Shown here one piece after another: positions 43,707 through 52,457 of a DNA stretch of 64,000 bases; the first letter of the stretch is position 1; every line of letters begins with the position of its first letter. Both the position numbers and the translations under genes were made by a program. The notes under the pieces were generated by a model. It did not search any database, was not told the origin of the DNA, and was given only the letters and a program-made list of their open reading frames with translations. Source of the stretch: Rufibacter sp. LB8 (GTDB lineage: Bacteria > Bacteroidota > Bacteroidia > Cytophagales > Hymenobacteraceae); the NCBI RefSeq assembly GCF_014876185.1, contig NZ_JADALJ010000001.1, forward strand, positions 3,763,501-3,827,500, given 5' to 3'.

Positions 43707-45374
43707 TTAAAAATCATGTGACCGCTGCGGCATGTTCCAACGCAACGTAAAAGCAGTAAACGCGCTGTTCTGGTCAAAGGCGTTGTCATTGGCGTCTACG
43801 CGGCGCAGAATCTGGGTCACGTCTAGGTGCATGTTGTAGAGCAGTTGGTAAGACAGGCTGGCCTCACCGTACAGTTGGTTGGTGGTAACGCCATCGCCTA
43901 TAGAATAACCATAGTCCCCGGCGCGGGTGTCATAAGGTTTCAAGACGTTTCCCCCGAAGTTGCTGGCCGGGTTGCGCGGCTCCGGGTCCTGGCCGTAGCG
44001 CGTGAGAATGGCTTTACCGGTGAAGGTGAGCTTGGGCAAGGGCTGGTAGCGGACAATGGCAATGGCCTCGGCTAGGTTGGCGCCCAGCGGGTGGGCCAGC
44101 GGCTGTTGGTAGTGCTGGTAGTTGTTGGCGGGGCTTTCATGCTGGTAGGTAAAGGGTCTCACCACATTAATCTCGCCGTGCAGGTCTAAGTTAGATACCC
44201 CAAACGCGTCTATGTATTTGGCCCCAGCCTGGATAGCGTATTTATTGCCCCACCAACCGTTACCGGCTTTGATTTCACTGAGCAAGAATTCATCTAGTAC
44301 AAACTGACCATACAATTGCACGCGGTTGTAGATGTTCCATTTGAAGTCGGCACCTAATAAAGCGTTGTCCTGCGAGCCCAGGCCTTGTTCCACAGCGCGG
44401 TAGAAAATGATGGGGTTCAGGTACTGCAGCTCAAACCGACCGTAGCCCCGCCCAAAGATGGTAGACTCAAAAATACCCACGTTTAGGTTAGGCAGCAGGT
44501 TCACGCTGAGGTGGTGCAGGGCCATGTATTTCTTAGGATACAGTTGGTCGCGGCGCTCATGGTCGGCGGTGAGTTCTGCGTAGAGGTTGGTGTATTGCAG
44601 TTTCCAGACCTGGGTCTGCAGTTTCAAAAAGAAATACGGCGCGCTGTAATCAGAGAGAATCAAACTCCGGAAACCGTTGCCAATGAAATGGCGGTCATGG
44701 CCCAGCATTACGCTGATGTGCTTGGTGGCGGCGTAGTTGATGTAACCGCGGGCGGTGAAAAAATCATAGCCATCGCCTTTGAAATCTTTCCAGTAGCCTT
44801 CATGCGGCACCACGGTGTCGCGCACAATGCGGTTGTTGACCCAACCCGGGAACTTCATCTGGTTCTCAGCCAGAAACGTGTAGAAGCCCAGTTTTTCGTC
44901 TAAGCTACCTTCTACCTGCACGCCGCGCGAGTTGATGTAGCGCAGGCCGTCGGTCTCGTTGTCTTTGCCTGCTTGCAGGCCCACCACCGGATTCACCCTG
45001 AGCGTGAACTCGGGGCTTTCATAGCTGTAGAAATCTGACTTCCGCTCCTGAAAATATTTCAGGAAAGTGCGACGGCTGGTGTTGTTGCGGTCATAGCGCG
45101 TGTAGTTCCAGTTGTCATTGAGCAGAAACTCCTTGTTGTATTGGTCCACGCCAGACTGTGAGCTTAAATCCTGTTCGGCGGTTTCGGCCAAAGTCGCCAC
45201 GCGCGCCCGTCCGTAAGGTTTAAACGAGGTGTGCAGGTTCTCTGTGTTGTATTTAATGTGGTAGCGGTCAATGACGCGGTACACATCTGCGCTCAGCGGC
45301 ACGGTGGCGTCTTGCCCCAGTACCGAAAAACTGAAAGCCAACGACAGAAAAAGCAGGGTATAGATAGGTTTCAT
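43707..45374 (-). CDS. Wzi/RemB-like outer-membrane protein
   Basis: 555 residues from the ATG at 45374 (MKPIYTLLFLSLAFSFSVLG), a signal peptide; the frame runs 33 codons further upstream without one. The beta-rich body with AATKHISVMLGHDRHFIGNG, SLILSDYSAPYFFLK and YTNLYAELTADHERRD recalls the Wzi capsule-assembly/RemB family of outer-membrane barrels in Bacteroidota, linked to capsule or to gliding. Not firm at family level. It ends 6 bases before the zeta-like gene, on the same strand. Confidence 0.6.
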   Translation of the reverse strand: MKPIYTLLFLSLAFSFSVLGQDATVPLSADVYRVIDRYHIKYNTENLHTSFKPYGRARVATLAETAEQDLSSQSGVDQYNKEFLLNDNWNYTRYDRNNTSRRTFLKYFQERKSDFYSYESPEFTLRVNPVVGLQAGKDNETDGLRYINSRGVQVEGSLDEKLGFYTFLAENQMKFPGWVNNRIVRDTVVPHEGYWKDFKGDGYDFFTARGYINYAATKHISVMLGHDRHFIGNGFRSLILSDYSAPYFFLKLQTQVWKLQYTNLYAELTADHERRDQLYPKKYMALHHLSVNLLPNLNVGIFESTIFGRGYGRFELQYLNPIIFYRAVEQGLGSQDNALLGADFKWNIYNRVQLYGQFVLDEFLLSEIKAGNGWWGNKYAIQAGAKYIDAFGVSNLDLHGEINVVRPFTYQHESPANNYQHYQQPLAHPLGANLAEAIAIVRYQPLPKLTFTGKAILTRYGQDPEPRNPASNFGGNVLKPYDTRAGDYGYSIGDGVTTNQLYGEASLSYQLLYNMHLDVTQILRRVDANDNAFDQNSAFTAFTLRWNMPQRSHDF

Positions 45375-45486
45375 GGGCGGTTTTATGCGGGTAAAGATAG
45401 AAAGGAATTTTGAGCGTGTACTTAGAGCGGGCCCCGTGGGTTGCCTTGCTTCAGAATTGGGCCTGTCTCGCATGAAATTGCAGGGC

Positions 45487-45524
45487 TGTTTTCGGCTTCA
45501 TTTCCAGTTTAGAGCCCGAAAACG
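45487..45524. repeat. Family A palindrome 26
   Basis: TGTTTTCGGCTTCATTTCC / TTTAGAGCCCGAAAACG, in a divergent gap. Confidence 0.85.
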
Positions 45525-45543
45525 GATGTATTTGCCTGCTGCC

Positions 45544-45551
45544 TACGTTTG
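45544..45551 (+). promoter_or_regulatory. Promoter -7 box upstream of the GNAT-upp pair
   Basis: TACGTTTG matches TAnnTTTG, 42 bases before the ATG at 45594. Confidence 0.4.
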
Positions 45552-45593
45552 CATACCCAAACACTTTTCTGAAAACCGTAACTTGCGGGTCAA

Positions 45594-46559
45594 ATGCTGC
45601 AATTGCTCACCAGAAACCAGATTGATAGTACCCAATGGGAAGCCTGCCTGGCCAGGGCCGAAAACTCTTTGGTATATGCGCACGCCTGGTATTTAGATGT
45701 AGTCTGCCAGAAAAAGTGGCACGCCATCATTGAAGTGCAGAACGGCCAATACGCGTCGCTTTTCCCTGTGCCGGTGACGTCTTTTTTAGGCCGAAAAATT
45801 GTGCCCTTGCCGTTGTTTGCGCAGCAGTTGGGTTTGTTTCTGACCAGGGAAAGCCAACAGAGAAACCCAGCCGCGTATCTGAATCTTCTGGCTCAGACGT
45901 ATGACGAGGCGGTTTACCAGATGCCGGCCCAAAACTTCGAGCCAACTAATGTAGACTCACGCTGGCAATGGCGACACCGCCCGAACTACGAATTGACTTT
46001 AAGTGAACCGTATGACGTGTTGCGTCAGCGGTATTCCTCCAATGACTTAAAGCGGAACCTCAAAAAAGCCGCCGCCGCGCAGCTGGAGAAAAAACCGGCC
46101 ACGTCTATGAAATGCCTGATTCAACTGTTCAGGTTGAACAAAGGGCTGGAGTTGACCGATTTGAAAGAGCGCCACTACCGCCGTTTGGAGAAACTTTTCC
46201 AGCGGGCGCAACAGGCGGGGGTGGGCCAGGTCTGGGAAGCGTGGCACGAAGACCAGGTAGTGGCCGCCGCCTTTTTCCTGCGCACGCCGCAGCGCACCAC
46301 TTACCTGTTTGGAGCCAGCAACAAACGCGGCCGAAAAGTAGCCGCCATGGCCTTTCTGCTGGATTTAGCCATACGCGAAGAAGCAAGCACGGGCAAAACG
46401 TTCGACTTTGAGGGCAGCGAAATCCCGAGCGTGGCGAAATTCTATTCTTATTTTGGCGCGACGCCCGTGCCGTATGTATCTTTAAGCCTGCAACCTATAC
46501 CTTCGGCCACCCAATGGATTCTAAACGCCTTCACATCCTTACGCAAACGCCTTCGTTAG
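45594..46559 (+). CDS. GNAT/FemAB-like acyltransferase
   Basis: 321 residues, cytoplasmic. The duplicated GNAT pattern seen in FemAB/Acetyltransf_6 proteins: WHAIIEVQNGQYASLFPVP in the N-half and, in the C-half, GQVWEAWHEDQVVAAAFFLR, TYLFGASNKRGRKVAAMAFL and FDFEGSEIPSVAKFYSYFGA. Substrate unknown. Its last 46 bases overlap the start of upp in another frame. Confidence 0.75.
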   Translation: MLQLLTRNQIDSTQWEACLARAENSLVYAHAWYLDVVCQKKWHAIIEVQNGQYASLFPVPVTSFLGRKIVPLPLFAQQLGLFLTRESQQRNPAAYLNLLAQTYDEAVYQMPAQNFEPTNVDSRWQWRHRPNYELTLSEPYDVLRQRYSSNDLKRNLKKAAAAQLEKKPATSMKCLIQLFRLNKGLELTDLKERHYRRLEKLFQRAQQAGVGQVWEAWHEDQVVAAAFFLRTPQRTTYLFGASNKRGRKVAAMAFLLDLAIREEASTGKTFDFEGSEIPSVAKFYSYFGATPVPYVSLSLQPIPSATQWILNAFTSLRKRLR

Positions 46560-47167
46560 CCAATCATTTCATTTCTGAGCTGCGCGATGTGACCGTGCAG
46601 AAAGACAGCCTCCGGTTCAGAAGGAATTTAGAGCGCCTGGGCGAAATGATGGCCTGTAAAATCTCTGAGACCCTGCCGTACGCCCAGAAAACCATCCAAA
46701 CCCCGCTGGCCGAAACCCAACAAACGCTGCTGGTGGAGTTTCCGGTACTGGCCACGGTCTTGCGTGCCGGTCTGCCGTTTCACCAGGGCTTCCTGAATTA
46801 CTTTGACTATTCTTACAGCGCGTTCATTGGTGCCTACCGGGTAGAAGGCGAACGCCAACTCAAAGTGCATTTAGATTACATGGCTTCGCCGGAACTGGAA
46901 GGGAAAGTGCTGGTGCTGGTTGACCCCATGCTGGCCACCGGCAAGTCTCTGGTGCAAACCTACCGTGACCTGCTCAAGTTTGGAACGCCCGCCCGCTTAA
47001 TTGTGGCCGCCGTTATTGCCAGCCCAGAAGGCGTGGCCCATCTGCAGGCAGAAATACCAGAAGTGGAACTCTGGGTAGGCGCTCTGGATGAACGTCTAAA
47101 CGAGCACGCCTACATTGTGCCCGGCTTAGGAGATGCTGGTGATTTGGCTTATGGTGCTAAGAAATAA
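46514..47167 (+). CDS. upp: Uracil phosphoribosyltransferase
   Basis: 217 residues; salvages uracil to UMP with PRPP. The PRPP loop LVLVDPMLATGKSLVQTYRD (about 136-155) and the uracil-binding PGLGDAGDLAYG (about 200-212) are intact. RRNLERLGEMMACKISE is the family N-domain. The ATG at 46514 overlaps the GNAT gene by 46 bases; the conserved N-terminus (LHILTQTPSLANHF) leaves little room for a later start. Confidence 0.94.
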   Translation: MDSKRLHILTQTPSLANHFISELRDVTVQKDSLRFRRNLERLGEMMACKISETLPYAQKTIQTPLAETQQTLLVEFPVLATVLRAGLPFHQGFLNYFDYSYSAFIGAYRVEGERQLKVHLDYMASPELEGKVLVLVDPMLATGKSLVQTYRDLLKFGTPARLIVAAVIASPEGVAHLQAEIPEVELWVGALDERLNEHAYIVPGLGDAGDLAYGAKK

Positions 47168-47332
47168 GTAGAGTAAAAAAGTAGCTTCTTATGAACTGTA
47201 AAAGGTTGTTTGCTAGCGGTTTGTAATTTTGGCCATTGCCTAAAGTTTTACTAGCCAGACGCTATTTCAGGTTTGCTTACGTACTGGTGTAGGGCAAGCA
47301 TTCTTTTCAGGTATTTTAAAGTCAGGGGACCT

Positions 47333-47791
47333 ATGATATCTGCTGTTCTCAAATACGTTTCTGTGTATCTGCTGAGTTCCGTGAAGTTCATTGGGGGGCC
47401 AATGGCAGGCGTGACCATGGGTGTCTCTTTCTGGGCAACTATTGGTTTAACCGTGGCCGGCATGATGAGCAGCGTCTTCCTTTTCTCTCTGATTGGCACC
47501 GCCGTGCATAACTGGTACGTAGCCAGGCAACGCGCCAAGAACAAACCCATGTTCAGCAAGAAAAACCGTGTTATTGTCAAGGTCTGGAAGCGCTTTGGCA
47601 TGTCTGGAATTGCGTTCCTCACCCCACTTTTTTTAACCCCTATTGGGGGCACCATTATGGCCACGGTTTTAGGTGTGTCAAAGAGTAGAATTATGTTTCA
47701 CATGCTCTGGAGCGCTGTATTCTGGGGTTCCGCGTTTACATTTATACTTTTCGAATTGAGCCATTTGCCGTTTCTGCAGTTTCTCAGGTAA
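47333..47791 (+). CDS. Small multi-pass membrane protein
   Basis: 152 residues from ATG 47333. About four hydrophobic helices, with FGMSGIAFLTPLFLTPIGGT and IMATVLGVSKSRIMFHMLW resembling the small multidrug-export-protein or SNARE-associated (DedA-like) loops. Not assigned. Its own terminator follows and shares bases with palindrome 27. Confidence 0.65.
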   Translation: MISAVLKYVSVYLLSSVKFIGGPMAGVTMGVSFWATIGLTVAGMMSSVFLFSLIGTAVHNWYVARQRAKNKPMFSKKNRVIVKVWKRFGMSGIAFLTPLFLTPIGGTIMATVLGVSKSRIMFHMLWSAVFWGSAFTFILFELSHLPFLQFLR

Positions 47792-47810
47792 TTGCTGATT
47801 GTTTTAAGAA

Positions 47811-47854
47811 AAACAGAAATGCCACAGCGAAGAACGTTGTGGCATTTCTGTTTT
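47811..47854 (+). terminator. Terminator sharing bases with palindrome 27
   Basis: AAAACAGAAATGCCACA...TGTGGCATTTCTGTTTT. The downstream TTTT is the left arm of palindrome 27. Confidence 0.88.
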
Positions 47855-47887
47855 TGGCCTCGTTTTCAGAATTGAGCCCGATAACGG
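47849..47887. repeat. Family A palindrome 27
   Basis: TGTTTTTGGCCTCGTTTTC / GAATTGAGCCCGATAACGG, slightly decayed, overlapping the terminator tail. Confidence 0.82.
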
Positions 47888-47916
47888 GTTCTCCTTAGTA
47901 ATGGTGTTTATAAAGC

Positions 47917-48102
47917 GCGGATTCTCCCCTTGAGGGGAGCGCAGAGGGGTGTTTACACATTTGCTGGTAAAATTTTATCTATATGTCGCGTATTAAAGTC
48001 CAAGTCTTGTTTTTAGAAAGCTCGGGAAAATCCATGTTAATCAGCAATGCGTGCTCTCTTGTGTAAACACCCCTTTACGCTCCCCTCAAGGGGAGAATCC
48101 GC
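47917..48102. repeat. Inverted repeat with GGATTCTCCCC arms
   Basis: Arms 47917-47959 (GCGGATTCTCCCCTTGAGGG then GTTTACACA) and 48060-48102 are reverse complements around about 100 bases. Confidence 0.8.
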
Positions 48103-48133
48103 ATGTAATTAAGGCTTTTCTTACTGGCCCACA

Positions 48134-48152
48134 AGTTCCTTTCAGGATGACA
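48134..48152. repeat. TTCCTTTCAGGATGACA element, copy 2
   Basis: Matches 18025-18042 (TCCTTTCAGGATGACA). Confidence 0.5.
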
Positions 48153-48176
48153 ATTTAAGAAGGCTTCCTATTAACA

Positions 48177-48210
48177 GAAGTGCCACAGCGTTAAACACTG
48201 TGGCACTTCT
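48177..48210 (-). terminator. Terminator of the DEAD-box helicase gene
   Basis: AGAAGTGCCACAG...CTGTGGCACTTCT, 50 bases after the stop at 48261. The loop is AT-rich; the T tract is weak. Confidence 0.7.
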
Positions 48211-48260
48211 TATTTATCAAAACCAAACAATCAACAATTAGCAATCAACAATTAAATCAA

Positions 48261-49724
48261 TTACCGGCTTTTGCGTTTGCTGCCGCCGCCGGCTTTGGTT
48301 TTCTTCCAGCCGGCTTTTTTTAGGTCACGGGTTTTTTCGCCTTTGCCTTTGTTGTCATAGTTGGGGCGGGCTTTTTTCTCGTGGAACGCACCCTGGAAAT
48401 CTGGGTCTTCTTTGCGGCGGCGGGCGTCCAGTTCCCGGTCCATGAGTTGCTGTTCCTCAAACGGGGTGTCGTGCACGCGCACCTCTGGCGGTAACGGCAA
48501 CAGCGGAATCTTCATTTTGATGAGCTTCTCAATGCGGTCAATGTGGTGCATCTCAGCTTCATTGGCGAAGGTGATGGACGCGCCTTTCTGCTCTGCCCGG
48601 CCCGTGCGGCCAATGCGGTGCACGTAATCTTCATAAATGATGGGCACGTCAAAATTAATCACGTGGCTTACATCCTGAATGTCAATCCCGCGCGAGGCCA
48701 CATCTGTCGCCACCAGGTAGCGTACTTCACCGTCTCTGAACGCTTCTACGGCGTTGATGCGGGTGTTCTGGCCCTTGTTGCCGTGCACCACGCGCACGCC
48801 GCCGCTGCCTTTGCGGTCCAGGAAATGGCTCACGTTGTCGGCGTTGGTCTTGCTTCGGGTGAAAATCATAACCCGGTTGAACGTCTCTTTGTCTTTGAAA
48901 AGGTAGTCCAGCAGTTCAATCTTGGTGCGCAGGTTAGGAACCTGGTAGAGCAATTGGGTCACCGTTTCTACCGGCGTGGCCTGGGGTGTTACTTCCACCA
49001 CCATCGGGAATTCCAGGAACTCCTCAGACAAGATATGTACGCGTTCATGCATGGTGGCCGAAAACAACAGGTTCTGCCGCTTGCGCGGAATAATCTCCAG
49101 CACCTGCCTGATCTGGGGCATGAAGCCCATGTCCATCATTTTATCGGCTTCGTCTAAGACCAGCGTTTTGAGTTCTTTCAGGTGCAGTTCGCCTTTGCGG
49201 TAAAGGTCCATGAGGCGGCCGGGCGTGGCCACCAGAATGTCAATGCCGGCCTGAATGCGCTCCACCTGGGTTTTAGGGCCCACGCCACCGTAAATACCCA
49301 CGGTACGCACGTCTAAATAAGCACTAAATTTGTGGATGTTCTCCTCAATCTGCATCACCAGCTCGCGTGTGGGCGCCAGGATAAGCGCACGCGGATGTTT
49401 TCCCTGCGCGAATTTCACTTTCATAAGCAGCGGCAGCACGTAGGCGGCGGTTTTGCCCGTGCCCGTCTGCGCGATGCCCATCACGTCATGCCCCGCCAGC
49501 GCCAACGGGATGGTCTGCGTCTGCACCGGCGTTGGTTTCTGGTAGCCCAGTTCCTGAATGGCGTTCAATAATTGCTTGTTCAGCTTGAATTCCTCAAAGC
49601 TGGGAACGGGTTCTGCTATGGTTTCTTCGGTATCAACGTCAGGGGCAGGCGTTTCCTGCGGCGCTTCTGACGGTATTTGCGGCTCTTGCTCCGGGGCAAG
49701 GTTTTTGTTTTCTTCTGCTATCAT
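48261..49724 (-). CDS. DEAD-box RNA helicase
   Basis: 487 residues from the ATG at 49724; a longer frame begins at 49748 but overlaps a promoter box. All motifs: Q motif near 70, GIAQTGTGKTAAYVLP (I), PTRELVMQI (Ia), TPGRLMD (Ib), VLDEADKMMDMGF (II, DEAD), FSATM (III), IFTRSK (IV), VATDVASRGID (V) and HRIGRTGR (VI). The C-terminus is Lys/Arg-rich (KKTKAGGGSKRKSR). RhlE-like; acts in RNA remodelling or ribosome assembly. The first 60 residues are an acidic disordered leader. Confidence 0.95.
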   Translation of the reverse strand: MIAEENKNLAPEQEPQIPSEAPQETPAPDVDTEETIAEPVPSFEEFKLNKQLLNAIQELGYQKPTPVQTQTIPLALAGHDVMGIAQTGTGKTAAYVLPLLMKVKFAQGKHPRALILAPTRELVMQIEENIHKFSAYLDVRTVGIYGGVGPKTQVERIQAGIDILVATPGRLMDLYRKGELHLKELKTLVLDEADKMMDMGFMPQIRQVLEIIPRKRQNLLFSATMHERVHILSEEFLEFPMVVEVTPQATPVETVTQLLYQVPNLRTKIELLDYLFKDKETFNRVMIFTRSKTNADNVSHFLDRKGSGGVRVVHGNKGQNTRINAVEAFRDGEVRYLVATDVASRGIDIQDVSHVINFDVPIIYEDYVHRIGRTGRAEQKGASITFANEAEMHHIDRIEKLIKMKIPLLPLPPEVRVHDTPFEEQQLMDRELDARRRKEDPDFQGAFHEKKARPNYDNKGKGEKTRDLKKAGWKKTKAGGGSKRKSR

Positions 49725-49729
49725 CACGG

Positions 49730-49737
49730 CAAAGGTA
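49730..49737 (-). promoter_or_regulatory. Promoter -7 box of the helicase gene
   Basis: TACCTTTG on the minus strand, 5 bases before ATG 49724, arguing that translation begins there and that the mRNA is leaderless or nearly so. Confidence 0.55.
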
Positions 49738-49766
49738 CGCAATTGCATTTTGGTGTTCTAACTATA

Positions 49767-49804
49767 CGTTTTCGGGCTCGTTTTGGGAAACGGAGGCAAA
49801 AACG
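49767..49804. repeat. Family A palindrome 28 (degenerate)
   Basis: CGTTTTCGGGCTCGTTTTG / GAAACGGAGGCAAAAACG, in a divergent gap. Confidence 0.7.
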
Positions 49805-49869
49805 GAAAGCTGGAAACTTACCTTTTTCTGGAATTAAGCCGTATCTTTCATTGTATAAACTACCGCTTC

Positions 49870-50463
49870 ATGGAAAAAGTAGTAAAAATAGGGAAGCTTA
49901 AGGAGCAGGAATCTGATTTTCAATATTGGAAGAAGAAAACACCCCAGGAGCGACTTGCGGCCTTAGAAGTGCTAAGGCAACAGTACATGCAATTCAGGAA
50001 AGATGTTCACCCCAGACTTCAGCGAGTTTATAGCGTTATTAGTTGTAGGTCATTGGATTACAAACGAAAGAAAATAGAAAAAGCAGTGCGAAGTGAAAGT
50101 GAACAAGAATTAAAAAAAGTTCTTGATTTTAGACACAAAGAGGATTTTGGCCCAGATGAATATGATTTGATTAAAGAAGCTCTATTCGGTACTTGGCATA
50201 GTCAACATGAAGACTTGGTAAACATGATTTACCTAGAAAACTTAATGGATGATCGTTTTGTAGAACCCATAGTAGCTATAGCTTTAAATAAAGAAGTTTA
50301 TAGAAGGTATGATGATGAATTAGAATCTACTTTAAGAAAATGTGTTCACGCTTTGAAAGCAATTAACTCCGAAAAATCTAATCAAGCTTTAGAAAAACTA
50401 GAAAAGCTTGGCAACGATAATATAAGGACTGTGATGGAGATGTATAGAAAGAACGGTATATAG
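49870..50463 (+). CDS. Chimeric hypothetical protein
   Basis: 197 residues from ATG 49870. Residues 1-61 (LKEQESDFQYWKKKTPQERL and KDVHPRLQRVY) match a small Bacteroidota protein of about 80 residues that usually sits beside a nucleotidyltransferase. At about residue 62 this stops and an unrelated, AT-rich, charged helical part follows (SEQELKKVLDFRHKEDFGPD) resembling HEAT-like immunity proteins. The two halves are a likely fusion after deletion or transfer. No nucleotidyltransferase neighbour remains. Confidence 0.65.
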   Translation: MEKVVKIGKLKEQESDFQYWKKKTPQERLAALEVLRQQYMQFRKDVHPRLQRVYSVISCRSLDYKRKKIEKAVRSESEQELKKVLDFRHKEDFGPDEYDLIKEALFGTWHSQHEDLVNMIYLENLMDDRFVEPIVAIALNKEVYRRYDDELESTLRKCVHALKAINSEKSNQALEKLEKLGNDNIRTVMEMYRKNGI

Positions 50464-50500
50464 TATCACCAGTACGATAAACATAAAGTTAGGTAAACCC

Positions 50501-50538
50501 CAGTTTGGCGTCCATTTCAGAAATAGAGCCTAAAAACG
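50501..50538. repeat. Family A palindrome 29 (degenerate)
   Basis: CAGTTTGGCGTCCATTTC / GAAATAGAGCCTAAAAACG; weak but at the expected site, 36 bases before the dihydroorotase ATG. Confidence 0.6.
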
Positions 50539-50573
50539 CAAGACAAATCAGAGTTCAGGGTTATCTTAGCTCC

Positions 50574-51914
50574 ATGAACAGCATCCTGATTAAGAACGCC
50601 CAACTGGTCAACGAAGGCCAAATTCAAACCGCTGATGTGCTGGTGAAAGACGGCTTCATCCACACCATTTCGGCTTCCATTAACGCTCCGGCAGACACCG
50701 TCATTGACGCGAAAGGCCAGTACCTGTTGCCCGGTATTATTGATGACCAGGTGCATTTCAGAGACCCGGGCCTGACCTATAAAGCAGATCTATACTCTGA
50801 GCCACGGGCGGCGGTGGCGGGCGGCGTGACCACGTTCATGGAAATGCCCAATACCGTTCCCAACGCCACCACCCAAGAACTGCTACAGGAGAAATATGAC
50901 ATAGCCGCGCAGAAGTCCTTGGCCAACTACTCGTTCTTTATGGGCGGCACCAATGATAACCTCGCTGAAATCCTGAAAACCGACCCGCGCACCGTCTGCG
51001 GCATCAAACTGTTCATGGGGTCCAGTACGGGCAACATGTTGGTAGACAACGTGCAGACGCTGGAGGAAATCTTCAAGCAAAGCCAACTCCTGATTGCCAC
51101 GCACTGCGAGGACGAAGCCACCATCAGGGCCAACATGCAACGCGCCATTGAACAATACGGCGAAGAAAATATTCCCATGGGTGCGCACCCAGAAATCAGG
51201 AGCGTGGAAGCCTGCTACAAATCCAGCAGCATGGCCGTGGAACTGGCTAAAAAACACAATACACGCCTGCACATCCTGCACATCAGCACCGAAGAGGAGT
51301 TGGAGCTGTTTGCCAATGACCTTCCGCTAGAGCAGAAGCGCATCACCGCCGAAGTCTGCGTGCACCACCTCTGGTTTGACGCCGCACAGTACGAGACACT
51401 GGGCGCACAGATTAAATGCAACCCCGCCATTAAGGAAGCCCGCCACAAGCAGGCGCTGTTCCAAGGATTGCTGGATAATAAGCTTGACATCATCGCTACA
51501 GACCACGCCCCCCATACCTGGGAAGAGAAACAGGCCGGAACGTATAAAGGAGCGCCCTCGGGCTTGCCGCTGGTGCAGCATTCTTTGCAGGTCATGCTGG
51601 CGTTTTATCAGCGAGGGGAAATCAGTTTGGAGCGAATAGTGGAGAAAATGAGCCATGCCCCAGCCATCTGCTTCCAGGTAGAGAAACGCGGTTTCCTGCG
51701 TGAGGGCTACTGGGCAGATTTGGTATTGGTTGACTTGGAGCAAAGCAAGACGGTAGCCAAAGACAATATCTACTATAAGTGTGGCTGGTCACCGCTGGAA
51801 GGCGAAACGCTTCCGGGTGTGGTTACCCATACCATTGTCTCTGGGCATTTGGCGTACCAGAATGGTGTATTTGATGAGAGCAAGAAGGGTGAGCGAGTCT
51901 TGTTTAGCAGGTAA
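50574..51914 (+). CDS. pyrC: Dihydroorotase
   Basis: 446 residues from ATG 50574; the longer frame begins in a palindrome. Cyclises carbamoyl aspartate in pyrimidine synthesis. Amidohydrolase metal ligands: His-Arg of DDQVHFRDPG (about 57-66), carboxylated Lys in IKLFMGSSTGNM (about 145), His in THCEDE (about 180), LHILHIST (about 235) and Asp in ATDHAPHTWEEK (about 308). All present. Class I-type (long) form. No other pyr gene adjacent. Confidence 0.93.
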   Translation: MNSILIKNAQLVNEGQIQTADVLVKDGFIHTISASINAPADTVIDAKGQYLLPGIIDDQVHFRDPGLTYKADLYSEPRAAVAGGVTTFMEMPNTVPNATTQELLQEKYDIAAQKSLANYSFFMGGTNDNLAEILKTDPRTVCGIKLFMGSSTGNMLVDNVQTLEEIFKQSQLLIATHCEDEATIRANMQRAIEQYGEENIPMGAHPEIRSVEACYKSSSMAVELAKKHNTRLHILHISTEEELELFANDLPLEQKRITAEVCVHHLWFDAAQYETLGAQIKCNPAIKEARHKQALFQGLLDNKLDIIATDHAPHTWEEKQAGTYKGAPSGLPLVQHSLQVMLAFYQRGEISLERIVEKMSHAPAICFQVEKRGFLREGYWADLVLVDLEQSKTVAKDNIYYKCGWSPLEGETLPGVVTHTIVSGHLAYQNGVFDESKKGERVLFSR

Positions 51915-51936
51915 TAAAGTGAGGACTGAATTATTA

Positions 51937-52131
51937 ATGCTTTCAACCTTTGTAAAGGTTTTAGTATTTCTTATTGGGTTTGGATTTGTTTTTTGGAATC
52001 TAGGCAAAGGCCTTATAAAAGGAACGCCCGGTTGGCAGACAAAGACTCTAAAATACTTCTTTTTGACCGCTGGCGCAGTTATTGGGATAATATTACTAGA
52101 TTATGTAATTGTCTATTTCGTGAAACCCTAG
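51937..52131 (+). CDS. Two-helix membrane protein
   Basis: 64 residues. Helices LSTFVKVLVFLIGFGFVFW (about 2-20) and YFFLTAGAVIGIILLDYVIV (about 41-60), with a charged loop between. It follows the dihydroorotase gene by 22 bases on the same strand. Family not recognised; AT-rich relative to its neighbour. Start chosen at the first ATG that precedes the membrane segment. Confidence 0.55.
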   Translation: MLSTFVKVLVFLIGFGFVFWNLGKGLIKGTPGWQTKTLKYFFLTAGAVIGIILLDYVIVYFVKP

Positions 52132-52220
52132 TACTCTTAAGTGCTTCAGTTCAGAGAAGTGAGGAACAGTGATTTGAGAATTTCGTATCTTTAGTTAAGA
52201 CTTACCAATTATAGGATGCC

Positions 52221-52457
52221 ATGTCTACAGTAGAGCTTAAAGATAGATTGATAGATAAAATCTTGCATACAGAAAACCCTGAACTTCTGGGGGAGGTGTT
52301 CAGGCTTTTGGAGATGGGCAACGAAGAAATGGAGCCATTGCGGCTTTCAGAATTCCAGCAGAAAGCCATTGTAAAAGGGCAGGATGATATAAAAGCTGGC
52401 CATTTCCTTGCCAATGAGCAGGCCGACAACGAGATTGAAAAGTGGCTAAACGAATAA
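52221..52457 (+). CDS. Antitoxin of a ParE/RelE-type module
   Basis: 78 residues, acidic overall (MSTVELKDRLIDKILHTENP, LRLSEFQQKAIVKGQDDIK). Order and 16-base overlap with the toxin gene are typical of type II modules. The N-terminal 55 residues form a helical dimerisation-like part, with LLGEVFRLLEMG helix. No obvious ribbon-helix-helix motif, so its DNA-binding class is unclear. An AT-rich module inserted next to tRNA-His. Confidence 0.75.
   Translation: MSTVELKDRLIDKILHTENPELLGEVFRLLEMGNEEMEPLRLSEFQQKAIVKGQDDIKAGHFLANEQADNEIEKWLNE

Larger units (their letters stand above)
47888..48176. other. Gene-free gap with inverted repeat
   Basis: No gene. Contains the 43-base inverted repeat and a CAGGATGACA element (48134-48152). 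Confidence 0.6.
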
